Source: Microbacterium lacus (GTDB lineage: Bacteria; Actinomycetota; Actinomycetes; Actinomycetales; Microbacteriaceae). From it: a DNA stretch of 64,000 nt. Below, piece after piece: positions 29,014 to 38,819 of the stretch. The stretch is from the NCBI RefSeq assembly GCF_002812805.1, contig NZ_NMUM01000022.1, positions 62,001-126,000 of the forward strand. The letters are read 5' to 3'. The notes below the pieces were generated by a model that searched no databases, had not been told where the DNA came from, and saw only the letters and a program-made list of their open reading frames with translations. Numbering within the stretch: position 1 is the stretch's first letter; the number at the start of each line of letters is the position of its first letter. The position numbers and the translations under genes are program-made.

Positions 29014-29607
29014 ATGAGCCGCCGCGGTGGGGTCGCCCTCCTTCTGATCGTCGGACTGCTCCTGGCCGGATGCGTCCCGGAGCCCGACGAGACAGACCGG
29101 GGACGGTCGTCCGCCGAGGCATCCGCTTCCGTGTCGCCAACCCCGCCCGAGGCGGCGATCGCGGTGCCCGACGACTGCGGCGACGTGCTGAGCGATACCG
29201 AGCTCAGCGAGCTGACGGGCCAGGAACAATACCTCGCCCCGACCCCGCCCTCGCTGGAGGCGCTGCCCGGTCCGCTCGCTCGCGAGACGGCCCAGGGCGC
29301 CGACGAACGCCGCGACTGCATGTGGTGGATCGTCGATGTCTGGGAGGGGTCGCTGCCGCTGTTCGTCTCGCGCACGAGCGCGGAGGCTCAGACGGCCCTC
29401 ACCGACGGCCTGCGGACATCGACCCTCTACACCGAGACCACGATCGGGGGAGAGCTTGCCTTCACCTCGACGTACACCGACGAGATAGCCATTCACGAGG
29501 TCGTCTACGTCTTCGTCGATGACGTGTGGATCGCAGTGGTCGCGGCGGTCGAACCCGCGAGGGCGGTCGCGATCGCCGAGCGTGCGCTCACGGCTCTCAC
29601 GGGCTGA
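29014..29607 (+). CDS. Predicted lipoprotein of unknown function
   Basis: This 197-aa protein has a short signal peptide MSRRGGVALLLIVGLLLAGC with lipobox LLAGC, so the mature protein should be anchored to the outer face of the membrane at C20. A Ser/Ala/Pro-rich linker follows, then a compact domain of about 145 residues. It has one Cys pair (DDCGDVL and RRDCMWW) that may form a disulfide. I do not recognise the domain. The gene begins 10 bases after rsmI and is probably co-transcribed with it. Confidence 0.78.
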   Translation: MSRRGGVALLLIVGLLLAGCVPEPDETDRGRSSAEASASVSPTPPEAAIAVPDDCGDVLSDTELSELTGQEQYLAPTPPSLEALPGPLARETAQGADERRDCMWWIVDVWEGSLPLFVSRTSAEAQTALTDGLRTSTLYTETTIGGELAFTSTYTDEIAIHEVVYVFVDDVWIAVVAAVEPARAVAIAERALTALTG

Positions 29608-29685
29608 GCGCCGCGGCGGGGTCCGCCGCCCCGGGCATTCGTCACACCGCGGAGCCGGCGCATCCGTCCCGCCTAGAATCGACGG

Positions 29686-31263
29686 GTGACTTCCGGCCGT
29701 TCGTTCTACATCACCACCCCCATCTACTACCCCAGCGACGTGCCCCACATCGGGCACGGGTACACGACGGTGGCGGTCGACGCCCTCGCGCGCTGGCACC
29801 GTCAGGCCGGCGATGACACCTGGATGCTCACGGGAACCGACGAGCACGGTCAGAAAATGATCCGCGCGGCGTCGGCGAACAACGCCACCCCGCAGGAGTG
29901 GGTGGACAAGCTCGTCACCGAGTCGTGGTTCCCCGTGCTGAAGACCCTCGACATCGAGAACGACGACTTCATCCGCACGACGCAGGAGCGCCACGAGACC
30001 CGCGTGCAGACTTTCTTGCAGGCGATCTACGACCGTGGCTACATCTACGCGGGCGAGTACGAGGCGCTGTATTGCGTGGGCTGCGAAGAGTTCAAGCCCG
30101 AGTCCGAGATCGTCGACGGCACCGGCCCGTTCGAGGGGCTCAAGGTCTGCGTCATCCACTCGAAGCCGCTCGAACTGCTGCAGGAGAAGAACTACTTCTT
30201 CAAGCTCAGCGAGTTCGCCGATCGGCTGCTCGAGCTGTACCGCGATGAGCCCGACTTCGTGCGCCCCGAGTCCGCGCGCAACGAGGTCATCTCGTTCGTG
30301 CGCAGCGGCCTGAAGGATCTCTCGATCTCGCGGTCGACGTTCGACTGGGGCATCGAGGTGCCGTGGGATGCCTCCCACGTGATCTACGTGTGGGTCGACG
30401 CCCTCCTCAACTACGCCACCGCGGTCGGCTACGGCGCCGATCCCGAGACGTTCGAGCGCCGCTGGCCGGCGTACCACGTGGTCGGGAAAGACATCCTGCG
30501 GTTCCACGCGGTGATCTGGCCCGCCATGTTGATGGCGGCCGGGCTCGACGTGCCGCGCGGCGTGTTCGCGCACGGTTGGCTGCTCGTCGGCGGCGAGAAG
30601 ATGTCGAAGTCGAAGCTGACGGGCATCGCGCCGACCGAGATCACGGATGTCTTCGGTTCCGATGCCTATCGCTTCTACTTTCTCTCGGCGATCGCGTTCG
30701 GGCAGGACGGCTCGTTCTCGTGGGAGGACCTGTCGGCCCGCTATCAGGCCGAACTCGCCAATGGGTTCGGCAACCTCGCTTCGCGCTCGATCGCGATGAT
30801 CGAGAAGTACTACGAGGGCATCGTGCCGCCGCCGGGGGAGTACACCGAGGCTGACGTGGCGGTGCAGAAGATCGTCGCGGATGCCGCGGCCACAGCCGAC
30901 GCCGCGATCGACCGGTTCCGCATCGACGAGGCGATCGCCGCGATCTGGACGATCGTTGACGCTCTGAACCTTTACATCACGGAGAACCAGCCCTGGGCCC
31001 TGGCCAAGGATGACGCCCAGCGCGGACGCCTCGGCACCGTGCTGTACACGGCCGTCGAGGGGCTGCGCGCGCTTGCCGTGTTGCTCTCGCCGGTCACTCC
31101 CGAATCCACCGAGAAGCTCTGGATCGCGCTCGGCGCGGCCGAGAGCCTCGGGCGTCTGCGCGATCAGCCGATCCGCGAGGCCGGAGCCTGGGGCATCCTC
31201 CGTCCGGGCACGAGTGTCAACGGCCTGGCCCCGCTGTTCCCGCGCGTCGAGCAGAGCGTGTGA
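29686..31263 (+). CDS. metG: Methionyl-tRNA synthetase
   Basis: This 525-aa class I synthetase has the HIGH motif H21-I-G-H24 (VPHIGHGY). The KMSKS motif is at 305-309 (EKMSKSKLTG). The connective peptide holds CVGCEEF. It charges tRNA-Met with methionine. The length is typical of the short actinobacterial form without a C-terminal tRNA-binding domain. Translation starts at a GTG. The stop overlaps the tatD start in GTGA, so the two are translationally coupled. Confidence 0.96.
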   Translation: MTSGRSFYITTPIYYPSDVPHIGHGYTTVAVDALARWHRQAGDDTWMLTGTDEHGQKMIRAASANNATPQEWVDKLVTESWFPVLKTLDIENDDFIRTTQERHETRVQTFLQAIYDRGYIYAGEYEALYCVGCEEFKPESEIVDGTGPFEGLKVCVIHSKPLELLQEKNYFFKLSEFADRLLELYRDEPDFVRPESARNEVISFVRSGLKDLSISRSTFDWGIEVPWDASHVIYVWVDALLNYATAVGYGADPETFERRWPAYHVVGKDILRFHAVIWPAMLMAAGLDVPRGVFAHGWLLVGGEKMSKSKLTGIAPTEITDVFGSDAYRFYFLSAIAFGQDGSFSWEDLSARYQAELANGFGNLASRSIAMIEKYYEGIVPPPGEYTEADVAVQKIVADAAATADAAIDRFRIDEAIAAIWTIVDALNLYITENQPWALAKDDAQRGRLGTVLYTAVEGLRALAVLLSPVTPESTEKLWIALGAAESLGRLRDQPIREAGAWGILRPGTSVNGLAPLFPRVEQSV

Positions 31264-32144
31264 GCGACCCGTCACAGTACGTGCGTGAGCGCACGCAGGA
31301 GGGGCGGAAAGACATCCGCTATCCGGATGCTCCCGAACCTCTCGCCGTCGCGGTGTACGACAACCACTGTCATCTCGAGATCGCGGACGGCGAGACGGGG
31401 CTGACCCTCGACGAACAGCTCGAGCGCGCCGGCGAGGTCGGCGTGATCGGTGTCGTGCAGGCCGGGGGCGACATCGAGTCGAGCCGGTGGTCGGCGTGGG
31501 CCGCGGAGTCACACCCGCGCGTGCTCGCAGCCGTCGCGATCCACCCGAACGAGGCGCCGGCCTACGCGGTCGCCGGTCGGCTCGACGAAGCGATCGCCGT
31601 CATCGACGAGCTCGCGGCCCAGCCGCGCGTGCGCGCCATCGGTGAGACGGGCCTGGACTTCTTCCGCACCGAAGAGGCGGGCCTGCCCGCGCAGTTCGAG
31701 AGCTTCGAGGCGCACATCGCGCTCGCGAAGAAGCACGACATCGCGATGCAGATCCACGATCGCGACGCCCACGACGCCGTCCTCGAGACGCTCGAGCGGG
31801 TCGGCGCGCCCGACCGCACGGTGTTCCACTGCTTCTCGGGCGACGACGCCATGGCGCGCATCGCCGCGGACCGCGGGTACTATCTCTCGTTCGCGGGCAA
31901 CGTCACGTTCAAGAACGCGCAGAACCTGCGTGACGCGCTCGCGGTCACCCCGCGCGAGCGGATCCTAGTCGAAACGGATGCCCCGTTCCTGACCCCCGTG
32001 CCGCATCGGGGCCGCCCGAACGCGCCGTACCTGATCCCGGTCACCGTTCGGTTCATGGCTGCCGAGCTAGGGATCGACCTCGACGAACTGTGCGCCCAGC
32101 TCGCCGCGAACACCCTCGCCGTCTATGGCCCCTTCGACGCGTAG
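31260..32144 (+). CDS. tatD: TatD family metal-dependent DNase
   Basis: This 294-aa TIM-barrel hydrolase has the metal-binding HCH of VYDNHCHLEIADG. GETGLDFFRTEEAG and FHCFSGDDAM follow, and ETDAPFLTPVPHRG ends the metal set. The family has 3'-5' exonuclease/DNase activity and is implicated in DNA repair or RNA quality control. An N-terminal stretch of about 35 residues before the first motif is longer than in E. coli TatD. The metG-tatD-rsmA-ispE order is widespread in actinobacteria. Here an MFS gene lies between tatD and rsmA, on the opposite strand. Confidence 0.93.
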   Translation: MSDPSQYVRERTQEGRKDIRYPDAPEPLAVAVYDNHCHLEIADGETGLTLDEQLERAGEVGVIGVVQAGGDIESSRWSAWAAESHPRVLAAVAIHPNEAPAYAVAGRLDEAIAVIDELAAQPRVRAIGETGLDFFRTEEAGLPAQFESFEAHIALAKKHDIAMQIHDRDAHDAVLETLERVGAPDRTVFHCFSGDDAMARIAADRGYYLSFAGNVTFKNAQNLRDALAVTPRERILVETDAPFLTPVPHRGRPNAPYLIPVTVRFMAAELGIDLDELCAQLAANTLAVYGPFDA

Positions 32145-32154
32145 CCGACCGGGG

Positions 32155-32213
32155 CTCCGCTGTCGCAGATCGACCTATCCGACCCGGCGGAGGGTCGATG
32201 TGTGACAGCGGAG
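32155..32213. terminator. Long hairpin between convergent tatD and MFS genes
   Basis: CTCCGCTGTCGCAGATCGACC (split: 32155-32165 and 32166-32175) pairs with 32193-32213 at 19 of 21 positions, around a 17-base loop. It should stop transcription from either side. Confidence 0.7.
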
Positions 32214-32229
32214 CGGGGCGGTACTCCCC

Positions 32230-33714
32230 TCAGCGGGCGCGGGCGGCCTTCGCGGCCGCGCGGTCGTCGGCCGCCGCGGTGAAGAGGGTCTCGGTCTGTT
32301 CGAGCTCCATGCCCTTGGTTTCGGGGATGCGCAGCAGCACGTAGAAGAACGACAGGGCCGCAAACACCGCGTACATCAGGTACGTGATCGGCAGCGACCA
32401 TCCGGACATCGCCGGGAAGCTCACCGTGATGAGGAAGTTCGCGATCCACTGCGCACCCGCCGCGACTCCGAGCGCCTTGCCGCGAATGCGGCTCGGGAAA
32501 ATCTCACCGAGCAGCACCCACACGAGCGGGCCCCACGAAGCACCGAACCCGATCACGAAGAGGTTCGCGGCGACCAGAGCAATCGGCCCCCACGCGCCGG
32601 GAAGCGATACCTCTCCATCGACCGTCTCGGCGAAGGCGAACGCGAGGGCCATGGTGCCGAGCGAGACCGCCATCATCACCGACCCGGTCAGCAGGATCGG
32701 CTTGCGACCGACGCGGTCGACCAGCACGATCGCCACGATCGTCACCGCCACGTTGGTGACAGAGGTGATCACGCCGATCAGCAGCGAATTCTGCTCGGTG
32801 AAGCCCACGGCCAACCACAGTGTCGTCGAGTAGTAGAAGATCACGTTGATGCCGACGAACTGCTGGAACACCGACAGGATGATGCCGGTCCAGACGATCG
32901 GCTGAAGCCCCAGCGCCTTGCCTCGGAGCGAGACGCCCCGAGACTTCTTGTCTTGTTGGATCTTCTGGTCGAGCTCGCGCATCGTCTGCTCGAGGTCGGC
33001 CTCGGGGACGAGACGTGCGTAAACCGCGCGGGCCTCGTCGTAGCGTCCCTTCGCGATGAGGAAGCGGGGCGATTCGGGCATCGTGAACGCCAGCACGCCA
33101 TAAACGAGCGCGGGAACGGCCTCGACGAGCAGCATCCACCGCCACGCCTCAAGACCGAACCACAGTTGTGACGAGGCGCCACCGGCAACGCCCGCGAGAA
33201 CGGCGTTGGAGAGCAGGGCGCCGAAGATTCCGAGGGTGATCGCCAACTGCTGGAGCGAGCCGAGCGTGCCGCGGATCTGTCGTGGCGCGACCTCGGCGAT
33301 GTAGGCCGGCGCAACGACGGAGGCGATTCCGATGCCGAGGCCCCCGATGAAGCGCCAGATCGTGAGGTCGACCGCGCTGAAGGCGAGTCCGGAACCGATG
33401 GCGCTGACGAAGAACAGCACGGCGCCGATCATCATGACCCGCAGGCGACCCCACCGGTCGCTGAGGACTCCGGCGAGCACCGCGCCCAAGGCGCAGCCGA
33501 GGAGCGCGATCGCGACGACGAATCCCGTGACGACCGCGTTGAGGCCGAACTGATTCTCGATGGACGCGACAGCGCCGTTGATGACCGACGAATCGAAGCC
33601 GAAGAGGAATCCGCCGACCGCCGCCGCTATGGAGAGCCCCACCGCCCGTCTCCCGAAGGGGCTCTTCATCGAGAACGCTTGCGTGGGGATGGCTCCGGTG
33701 CTCACGACGGACAC
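32230..33714 (-). CDS. Sugar porter family MFS transporter
   Basis: This 494-aa, 12-span transporter of the major facilitator sugar-porter family has every signature. GGFLFGFDSSVINGAV is helix 1, and SDRWGRLRV is the first loop motif. PESPRFLIAKGR is present, and DRVGRKPILL is the second loop motif. PETKGMELEQTE closes the protein. It takes up a hexose or pentose with a proton, or by facilitated diffusion; the Q/N pattern GLQPIVWTGIILSVFQQFVGIN suggests glucose or xylose. An internal in-frame start at residue 6 (GTG, STGAIP) is possible. It interrupts the usual tatD-rsmA neighbourhood. Confidence 0.92.
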   Translation of the reverse strand: MSVVSTGAIPTQAFSMKSPFGRRAVGLSIAAAVGGFLFGFDSSVINGAVASIENQFGLNAVVTGFVVAIALLGCALGAVLAGVLSDRWGRLRVMMIGAVLFFVSAIGSGLAFSAVDLTIWRFIGGLGIGIASVVAPAYIAEVAPRQIRGTLGSLQQLAITLGIFGALLSNAVLAGVAGGASSQLWFGLEAWRWMLLVEAVPALVYGVLAFTMPESPRFLIAKGRYDEARAVYARLVPEADLEQTMRELDQKIQQDKKSRGVSLRGKALGLQPIVWTGIILSVFQQFVGINVIFYYSTTLWLAVGFTEQNSLLIGVITSVTNVAVTIVAIVLVDRVGRKPILLTGSVMMAVSLGTMALAFAFAETVDGEVSLPGAWGPIALVAANLFVIGFGASWGPLVWVLLGEIFPSRIRGKALGVAAGAQWIANFLITVSFPAMSGWSLPITYLMYAVFAALSFFYVLLRIPETKGMELEQTETLFTAAADDRAAAKAARAR

Positions 33715-33825
33715 ATTACCCCGGACGGTGGAGGGCGGGACGCATCACCTCCCGGGCGAGCACGGACCGCCCCGATGTGAACATCATGTGACGATCCGCG
33801 GGGGGCCACGGCCTAGGCTGGGCGC

Positions 33826-34713
33826 ATGTCGGTGACACTCCTCGGCGCATCCGAGATTCGCCGACTCGCGGCCGAGCTCGACGTGACGCCCACCAAGAAG
33901 CTCGGTCAGAACTTCGTCGTCGACGCCAACACCGTGCGCCGGATCGTGCAGATTGCCCGCGTCACCGAGCGCGACCGGGTCGTCGAGGTCGGGCCCGGGC
34001 TCGGGTCCCTGACTCTTGCGATCCTGGAGGCCGGAGCATCCGTCACCGCCGTCGAGATCGATCATCGGCTCGCGGCCCGCCTGCCCGAAACGGCGACGGC
34101 ACACGGGGTCGCCGATGGCGCGCTCACGGTCGTCGATGCAGACGCGCTTCGGGTGACCGAGCTCCCGGGCGACCCGCGCGTACTGATCGCGAATCTGCCG
34201 TACAACGTCTCGGTGCCCGTGCTGCTGCACCTGCTCGAGCACTTTCCGGATCTCGAGCGTGGCGTCGTGATGGTGCAGTCGGAAGTGGGGGAGCGGCTCG
34301 CGGCGCCCCCCGGGTCGAAGATCTACGGTGCGCCGAGCGTCAAGGCAGCCTGGTACGGAAGATGGCGGCTCGCCGGAATGGTCTCGCGGCAGGTGTTCTG
34401 GCCCGTGCCGAACGTCGACTCGGTGCTGGTCGCCTTCGAGCGCGATGCGCAGCCGCGGGGGAGCGGCGACGACCGACGCGCCGTGTTCGCCATTGTCGAT
34501 GCCGCCTTCCAACAGCGACGCAAGATGCTCCGTCAGGCGCTCGCCGCGGTTCTCGGGGGAAGCGCCGCGGATGCCTCGGCGATCCTCACGGCGGCGGGCG
34601 TCGCACCCACAGCACGAGGCGAAGAGCTCGGCATCGACGAGTTCGAGCGCATCGCCGCGGCTTTGCGCAAGGGGGCGCCGGGATCCGTCGGCATCGCTAG
34701 CCTGGACGGATGA
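33826..34713 (+). CDS. rsmA: 16S rRNA (adenine(1518)-N6/adenine(1519)-N6)-dimethyltransferase
   Basis: This 295-aa enzyme (KsgA) dimethylates two adjacent adenosines in helix 45 of 16S r[22 protein letters not shown] is the N-terminal signature. [16 protein letters not shown] is the SAM motif, and [19 protein letters not shown] has the catalytic [22 protein letters not shown] follows. The stop overlaps the ATG of the aldo/keto reductase gene (ATGA). Confidence 0.96.
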   Translation: MSVTLLGASEIRRLAAELDVTPTKKLGQNFVVDANTVRRIVQIARVTERDRVVEVGPGLGSLTLAILEAGASVTAVEIDHRLAARLPETATAHGVADGALTVVDADALRVTELPGDPRVLIANLPYNVSVPVLLHLLEHFPDLERGVVMVQSEVGERLAAPPGSKIYGAPSVKAAWYGRWRLAGMVSRQVFWPVPNVDSVLVAFERDAQPRGSGDDRRAVFAIVDAAFQQRRKMLRQALAAVLGGSAADASAILTAAGVAPTARGEELGIDEFERIAAALRKGAPGSVGIASLDG

Positions 34714-35774
34714 GCGACAGCGTCAGGTTTCCCCCCGCATACGAACTCCACCGCCCCTACGCGGCAGCGGAAGACCGCTACAGCGGCACCGACTACCGCC
34801 AGGTCGGCACCTCGGGCCTCTACCTTCCGCCGATCTCTCTCGGCCTGTGGTGGAACTTCGGCGACAACATCCCGTTCGACAACCAGCGCTCGCTGCTGCG
34901 CGGAGCGTTCGACCGCGGCATCACGCACTTCGACCTGGCCAACAACTACGGTCCCCCATACGGCACCGCCGAGACGAACTTCGGACGGATGATGCGGGAA
35001 GACCTCGCGCCGTACCGCAACGAGCTCATCATCTCGTCGAAGGCGGGCTACGACATGTGGCCCGGCCCGTACGGTAATCACGGTTCGCGCAAGTATCTGA
35101 TCGCGTCCGCCGAGGAGTCGCTCACACGGATGGGTCTCGACTACGTCGACATCTTCTATTCGCACCGCGCGGATGCCGTCACGCCCATCGAGGAAACCGT
35201 GGGCGCGCTCGACACCCTCGTGCGCCAGGGCAAGGCCCTCTACGTCGGGATCTCGTCATACAGCGCGGAACGCACGGCGGAAGCCGCCGCTGTGGCCCGC
35301 TCGCTCGGGACACCGCTCGTCATCCACCAGCCCTCGTACTCGATCCTGAACCGCTGGATCGAGGACGGCCTGACGGGAGTGCTCCGGCAGGAGGGCATGG
35401 GTGCCATCGCGTTCACGCCGCTGGCCCAGGGCCTGCTCACCTCGAAGTACCTCGGCGACGGATCGGCCGAGCGTGCGCAAAAGCGTGGGTCGCTCCCGAG
35501 CGGACGGCTCTCGGATAGCGCCGTCGCGAAGCTGCGGGGCCTCGACGTCATCGCCAAGGAACGCGGTCAGACCCTCGCGCAGCTCGCGCTGCAGTGGGTG
35601 CTGCGCGACGGAGTAGTTTCGTCGGCGCTCATCGGGGCATCCCGCACGGAGCAGCTCGACGAGAACATCGCGGCGCTGTCGGGACCCGCGTTCGACACCG
35701 AAGAACTCGAGCAGATCGACGCGCTGTCGGACTCTCTGGACGTCAACCTCTGGGCGGAGTCGTCTGACCTGTGA
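34710..35774 (+). CDS. Aldo/keto reductase (YghZ/L-glyceraldehyde-3-phosphate reductase type)
   Basis: This 354-aa reductase starts with [26 protein letters not shown]. It contains [19 protein letters not shown] and [14 protein letters not shown], the hallmark of YghZ/GPR-type AKR14 proteins. Later come IFYSHRAD and [17 protein letters not shown]. In E. coli YghZ reduces L-glyceraldehyde 3-phosphate and methylglyoxal with NADPH. It lies inside the rsmA-ispE operon with 4-base overlaps at both ends, so expression is locked to those two genes. Confidence 0.93.
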   Translation: MSDSVRFPPAYELHRPYAAAEDRYSGTDYRQVGTSGLYLPPISLGLWWNFGDNIPFDNQRSLLRGAFDRGITHFDLANNYGPPYGTAETNFGRMMREDLAPYRNELIISSKAGYDMWPGPYGNHGSRKYLIASAEESLTRMGLDYVDIFYSHRADAVTPIEETVGALDTLVRQGKALYVGISSYSAERTAEAAAVARSLGTPLVIHQPSYSILNRWIEDGLTGVLRQEGMGAIAFTPLAQGLLTSKYLGDGSAERAQKRGSLPSGRLSDSAVAKLRGLDVIAKERGQTLAQLALQWVLRDGVVSSALIGASRTEQLDENIAALSGPAFDTEELEQIDALSDSLDVNLWAESSDL

Positions 35775-36715
35775 GCACCGCCGGCCCCCTGCTGCCCGAC
35801 GCGGCGCGCGTGCACGTGCGCGCGCCGGGCAAGGTGAACGTCTTTCTCGAGGTCGGCCGGGTCATGGACGACGGGTACCACGAGTTGGCGACGGCCTTCC
35901 AAGCGGTGTCGCTGTACGAGGATGTGTGGGCCACCGCATCCGATGATTTCTCCGTCTCGGTGCACGGCCCCGTCGACACCTCCGGCGTCCCGCTCGACGA
36001 TCGGAATCTCGCGGTTCGCGCCGCGCGGTTGCTCGCGGGCAAGACGGGCTACGAGGGTGGTGTGCACCTCGAGATCCGCAAGGGTGTGCCCGTGGCGGGT
36101 GGCATGGGTGGTGGCTCGGCGGACGCGGCCGCGGCCCTCGTCGCGTGCGACGCGCTCTGGGACACACGCCTGACGACCACGCAGTTGCAGGGCCTGGCCG
36201 CGCGGCTGGGGGCCGACGTTCCCTTCGCGCTGCAAGGTGGCACGGCCGTCGGTACGGGGCGCGGCGACGAGCTGAGCCCCGCTCTGGCTCGCGGTCGGTT
36301 CGAGTGGGTTTTCGTGACGGATGATGGGGGCCTGTCGACCCCGCAGGTCTACGCCGAACTCGATGCGCATCGCGAGCGAGCCCAGACCGACATCGCGCCG
36401 GCGGCCCGTCAACCGGTCGTCGATCCGGATGTCCTGCACGCGCTGCGCGCGGGGGATCCCATCCGGCTCGCGGCTTCACTGCGAAACGATCTACAGGTCG
36501 CCGCGCAGAACCTGCGCCCGGATCTCGTGGCGCGCATCGAGGAGGGGGAGCGCGCGGGAGCGCTCGCCGGCATCGTCTCGGGCTCGGGCCCGACCACGGC
36601 GTTCCTCTGCGCCGACGCCGAGGCGGCCCTCGACGTGCGCGTTGCCATGTCGGCGTCTGGCCACGTCGCGTTCAGCGCGCACGGGCCCGTGCCCGGCGCC
36701 CGCGTCATGCCCTGA
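35771..36715 (+). CDS. ispE: 4-diphosphocytidyl-2-C-methyl-D-erythritol kinase
   Basis: This 314-aa GHMP kinase phosphorylates CDP-methylerythritol in the MEP route to isoprenoids. It has [24 protein letters not shown] (N-terminal motif, in two blocks), [17 protein letters not shown] (ATP-binding glycine loop), [11 protein letters not shown], and [12 protein letters not shown] at the C-terminus. Translation starts at a GTG overlapping the preceding stop. The transcript probably ends in the imperfect palindrome at 36759-36839. Confidence 0.95.
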   Translation: MSTAGPLLPDAARVHVRAPGKVNVFLEVGRVMDDGYHELATAFQAVSLYEDVWATASDDFSVSVHGPVDTSGVPLDDRNLAVRAARLLAGKTGYEGGVHLEIRKGVPVAGGMGGGSADAAAALVACDALWDTRLTTTQLQGLAARLGADVPFALQGGTAVGTGRGDELSPALARGRFEWVFVTDDGGLSTPQVYAELDAHRERAQTDIAPAARQPVVDPDVLHALRAGDPIRLAASLRNDLQVAAQNLRPDLVARIEEGERAGALAGIVSGSGPTTAFLCADAEAALDVRVAMSASGHVAFSAHGPVPGARVMP

Positions 36716-36758
36716 CACCAGCGCCGCTCGCCCAGCCCGTGGCGCATCGCGTCGGTCG

Positions 36759-36839
36759 CCGAGATCGCCGCTTTTCGTCGAGTCCCCCGGATGGTTGCGG
36801 TGGCCACCCGGCGGGCTCGCGAGCTACGAGCGATCTCGG
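36759..36839. repeat. Imperfect palindrome downstream of ispE
   Basis: CCGAGATCGC (36759-36768) pairs perfectly with GCGATCTCGG (36830-36839). Between them, CGCTTTTCGTCGAG and CTCGCGAGCTACGAGCG also show partial inverted similarity, and CCGGATGGTTGCGGTGGCCACCCGG forms an inner stem. The 262 bases between ispE and the DUF427 gene otherwise show no gene. It may be a terminator or a dispersed palindromic element. Confidence 0.5.
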
Positions 36840-36977
36840 CGGTGGGAGGCGGAGCGTGACGTCGCCTGACGCTCGCCCCTCTCCTCCCGTAGCCGGTTCA
36901 GGAGGGGTTTCGCAAGCCTGGCCCCCGTGTCGGCGAGGGCCGCTAGGCTCGGACGCACCGCTCTCCGAGGAGGAACG

Positions 36978-37280
36978 ATGCGCGCAGTCGTAGGCGACCT
37001 GGTGGTCGCAGAAGCACCCGAAGAGGACCTGGTCCGGATCGAAGGCAACTGGTACTTCCCCCAGTCGAGCCTGACCGAAGGGCTGCTCGTCCAGAGCCCC
37101 ACTCCCTACACGTGCCCGTGGAAGGGTGCGGCACAGTACTGGCACCTGCAGACGGACGACGGACTCATCGAGGACGTGGCGTGGAGCTACCCCGATCTGT
37201 ACGACGGCGCCGTCGAGCGCGTCGGCCGCGACTTCGCCGGCCACGTCGCCTTCGGGAAGGATGTCTCGGTCGTCCCGTGA
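36978..37280 (+). CDS. DUF427 domain-containing protein
   Basis: This 100-aa protein consists of one DUF427 domain: VGDLVVAEAPEEDLVRIEGNWYFP, then TPYTCPWKGAAQYWHL and EDVAWSYPDLYDGAVERV. The CPWKG and AWSYP blocks are the family's conserved core. Molecular function is unknown. The ATG has AGGAGG at six bases. It ends 16 bases before the osmoprotectant ABC genes and may share their transcript. Confidence 0.88.
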   Translation: MRAVVGDLVVAEAPEEDLVRIEGNWYFPQSSLTEGLLVQSPTPYTCPWKGAAQYWHLQTDDGLIEDVAWSYPDLYDGAVERVGRDFAGHVAFGKDVSVVP

Positions 37281-37296
37281 CGGCTGAGCCCCGGCG

Positions 37297-38121
37297 ATGA
37301 TCGAGTTCCGCTCGGTCTCCAAGGAGTATCCGGACGGCACCGCTGCCGTCGATGATTTCTCACTCATCATTCCCGCGCACAAGACGACCGTTCTGGTCGG
37401 GTCGTCCGGCTGCGGCAAGACGACGCTGCTGCGGATGGTCAACCGCATGGTCGACCCCACGGCCGGAACGATCGAGATCGACGGCGAAGACATCCGGTCG
37501 CGCAACGCCGTTGAACTGCGCCGCAGCATCGGCTACGTCATGCAGAATTCGGGCCTTCTCCCGCACATCACGGTCATCGACAACATCGCCACCGTGCCCG
37601 TGCTGCAGGGCACGCCGCGCCGCGATGCCCGCGAGCGAGCGCGTGAACTGATGGACACGGTGGGACTGGATGCCTCGCTCGCAAGCCGCTACCCGGCACA
37701 GCTCTCGGGGGGTCAGCAGCAGCGGGTCGGTGTCGCACGTGGACTCGCTGCCGACCCGAACGTCTTGCTGATGGACGAGCCCTTCGGCGCCGTCGATCCC
37801 ATCGTGCGTGCCGAGCTGCAGAACGAGCTCATCCGCCTGCAAGAGGGACTCGGCAAGACGATCATCTTCGTCACGCACGACATCGATGAGGCCTTTCTGC
37901 TCGGCGATCAGGTCGTGCTGCTGCAGAAGGGCGCGAGCGTCGCCCAGGTCGGCAGCCCCGACGAGATCATCGAGAACCCCGCGAACGACTTCGTCGCGAG
38001 CTTCATCGGCGCCGACAAGGGCAAGCGCGCGCTGAGCCTGCGCGAAACCCCGCACGGCACGGTGGTGATCGACGCCGAGGGCCGCGCGCAGGGCGCGCTC
38101 GTGAATCAGGTGCCCACGTGA
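37297..38121 (+). CDS. Osmoprotectant ABC transporter ATP-binding protein (OpuCA/ProV-like)
   Basis: This 274-aa ATPase drives uptake of glycine betaine, choline or carnitine. It has Walker A GSSGCGKTT, the Q-loop GYVMQNSGLLPHITV, signature LSGGQQQRVG and Walker B NVLLMDEPFGAVDPIVR. The FGAVD form and the preceding QNSGLLPH are typical of the OpuC/ProU group. A short tail follows the core, without the tandem CBS domains seen in many OpuCA/ProV proteins, so ionic-strength sensing by CBS is not expected. The stop overlaps the first permease gene (GTGA). Confidence 0.92.
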   Translation: MIEFRSVSKEYPDGTAAVDDFSLIIPAHKTTVLVGSSGCGKTTLLRMVNRMVDPTAGTIEIDGEDIRSRNAVELRRSIGYVMQNSGLLPHITVIDNIATVPVLQGTPRRDARERARELMDTVGLDASLASRYPAQLSGGQQQRVGVARGLAADPNVLLMDEPFGAVDPIVRAELQNELIRLQEGLGKTIIFVTHDIDEAFLLGDQVVLLQKGASVAQVGSPDEIIENPANDFVASFIGADKGKRALSLRETPHGTVVIDAEGRAQGALVNQVPT

Positions 38122-38819
38122 ACTGGGTGCTCGACAATCTCGACCTGATCGGCGAGAAGACCCTGTTGCACCTGCAGCAGAGTGTCATCGCGATCGTGAT
38201 CGGATTCGTGCTGTCGGTGCCGCTCGGGTGGGTCGCCTTCCGCTACCGCCTGCTGCGGAGCGGCCTCATCACGGTGACGGGCCTGCTGTACACGATCCCC
38301 TCGCTTGCGCTGCTCATGCTGTTGCCCGCACTGTTCGGCTACAGCGCGATCAGCCCGACGAACCTGATCATCGCCCTGACGATCTATGCCGTCGCGATCA
38401 TGGTCCGTTCCGTGTCGGACGGTCTGCAGTCGGTCGACCCGGCCATCCGCCAGGCGTCCACGGCGCTGGGATACGGGTCGTTCCGCCGATTCTGGGCCGT
38501 CGAGTTCCCGCTCGCCGGGCCCGTCATTCTGGCGGGGCTTCGCGTGACGGTGGTCAGCACGATCTCGCTCGCCACCGTCGGCATCCTGATCGGCGTCGAC
38601 AATCTCGGCTACCTCTTCACCAACGGGCTGCAGCGGCGCATCATCCCCGAGGTGCTCGCGGGCGTCGTCGCGGTCGTCGTCATCGCCCTGATCCTCGACT
38701 ACCTCTTGGTTCTCGCGGGCCGGGCACTCATGCCGTGGGCGCGCAAACCCAGCCGCCGCGACACGCGCAGCGCCCGGCGTGCCCAGAGGGCGACCGCACC
38801 GGTGGGGGCCGCCGCATGA
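38118..38819 (+). CDS. Osmoprotectant ABC transporter permease (OpuCB-like)
   Basis: This 233-aa inner-membrane permease has about five spans: TLLHLQQSVIAIVIGFVLSV, TVTGLLYTIPSLALLMLLPAL and others. The coupling loop lies around ALGYGSFRRFWAVEFPLAGPVILAG. The C-terminal tail is very basic. It starts at a GTG overlapping the ATPase stop and overlaps the next permease by 4 bases. It pairs with the 38816 permease to form the pore. Confidence 0.9.
   Translation: MNWVLDNLDLIGEKTLLHLQQSVIAIVIGFVLSVPLGWVAFRYRLLRSGLITVTGLLYTIPSLALLMLLPALFGYSAISPTNLIIALTIYAVAIMVRSVSDGLQSVDPAIRQASTALGYGSFRRFWAVEFPLAGPVILAGLRVTVVSTISLATVGILIGVDNLGYLFTNGLQRRIIPEVLAGVVAVVVIALILDYLLVLAGRALMPWARKPSRRDTRSARRAQRATAPVGAAA

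Noticed and set aside
28759..31512. 917-aa open frame on the minus strand across rsmI, the lipoprotein and metG
   Set aside because: It overlaps three convincing genes. Long shadow frames are expected at this GC content; no recognisable motif.
36705..37529. 274-aa minus-strand frame covering the gap after ispE and the DUF427 gene
   Set aside because: It covers parts of the DUF427 and ABC ATPase genes in the wrong strand and has no recognisable domain.
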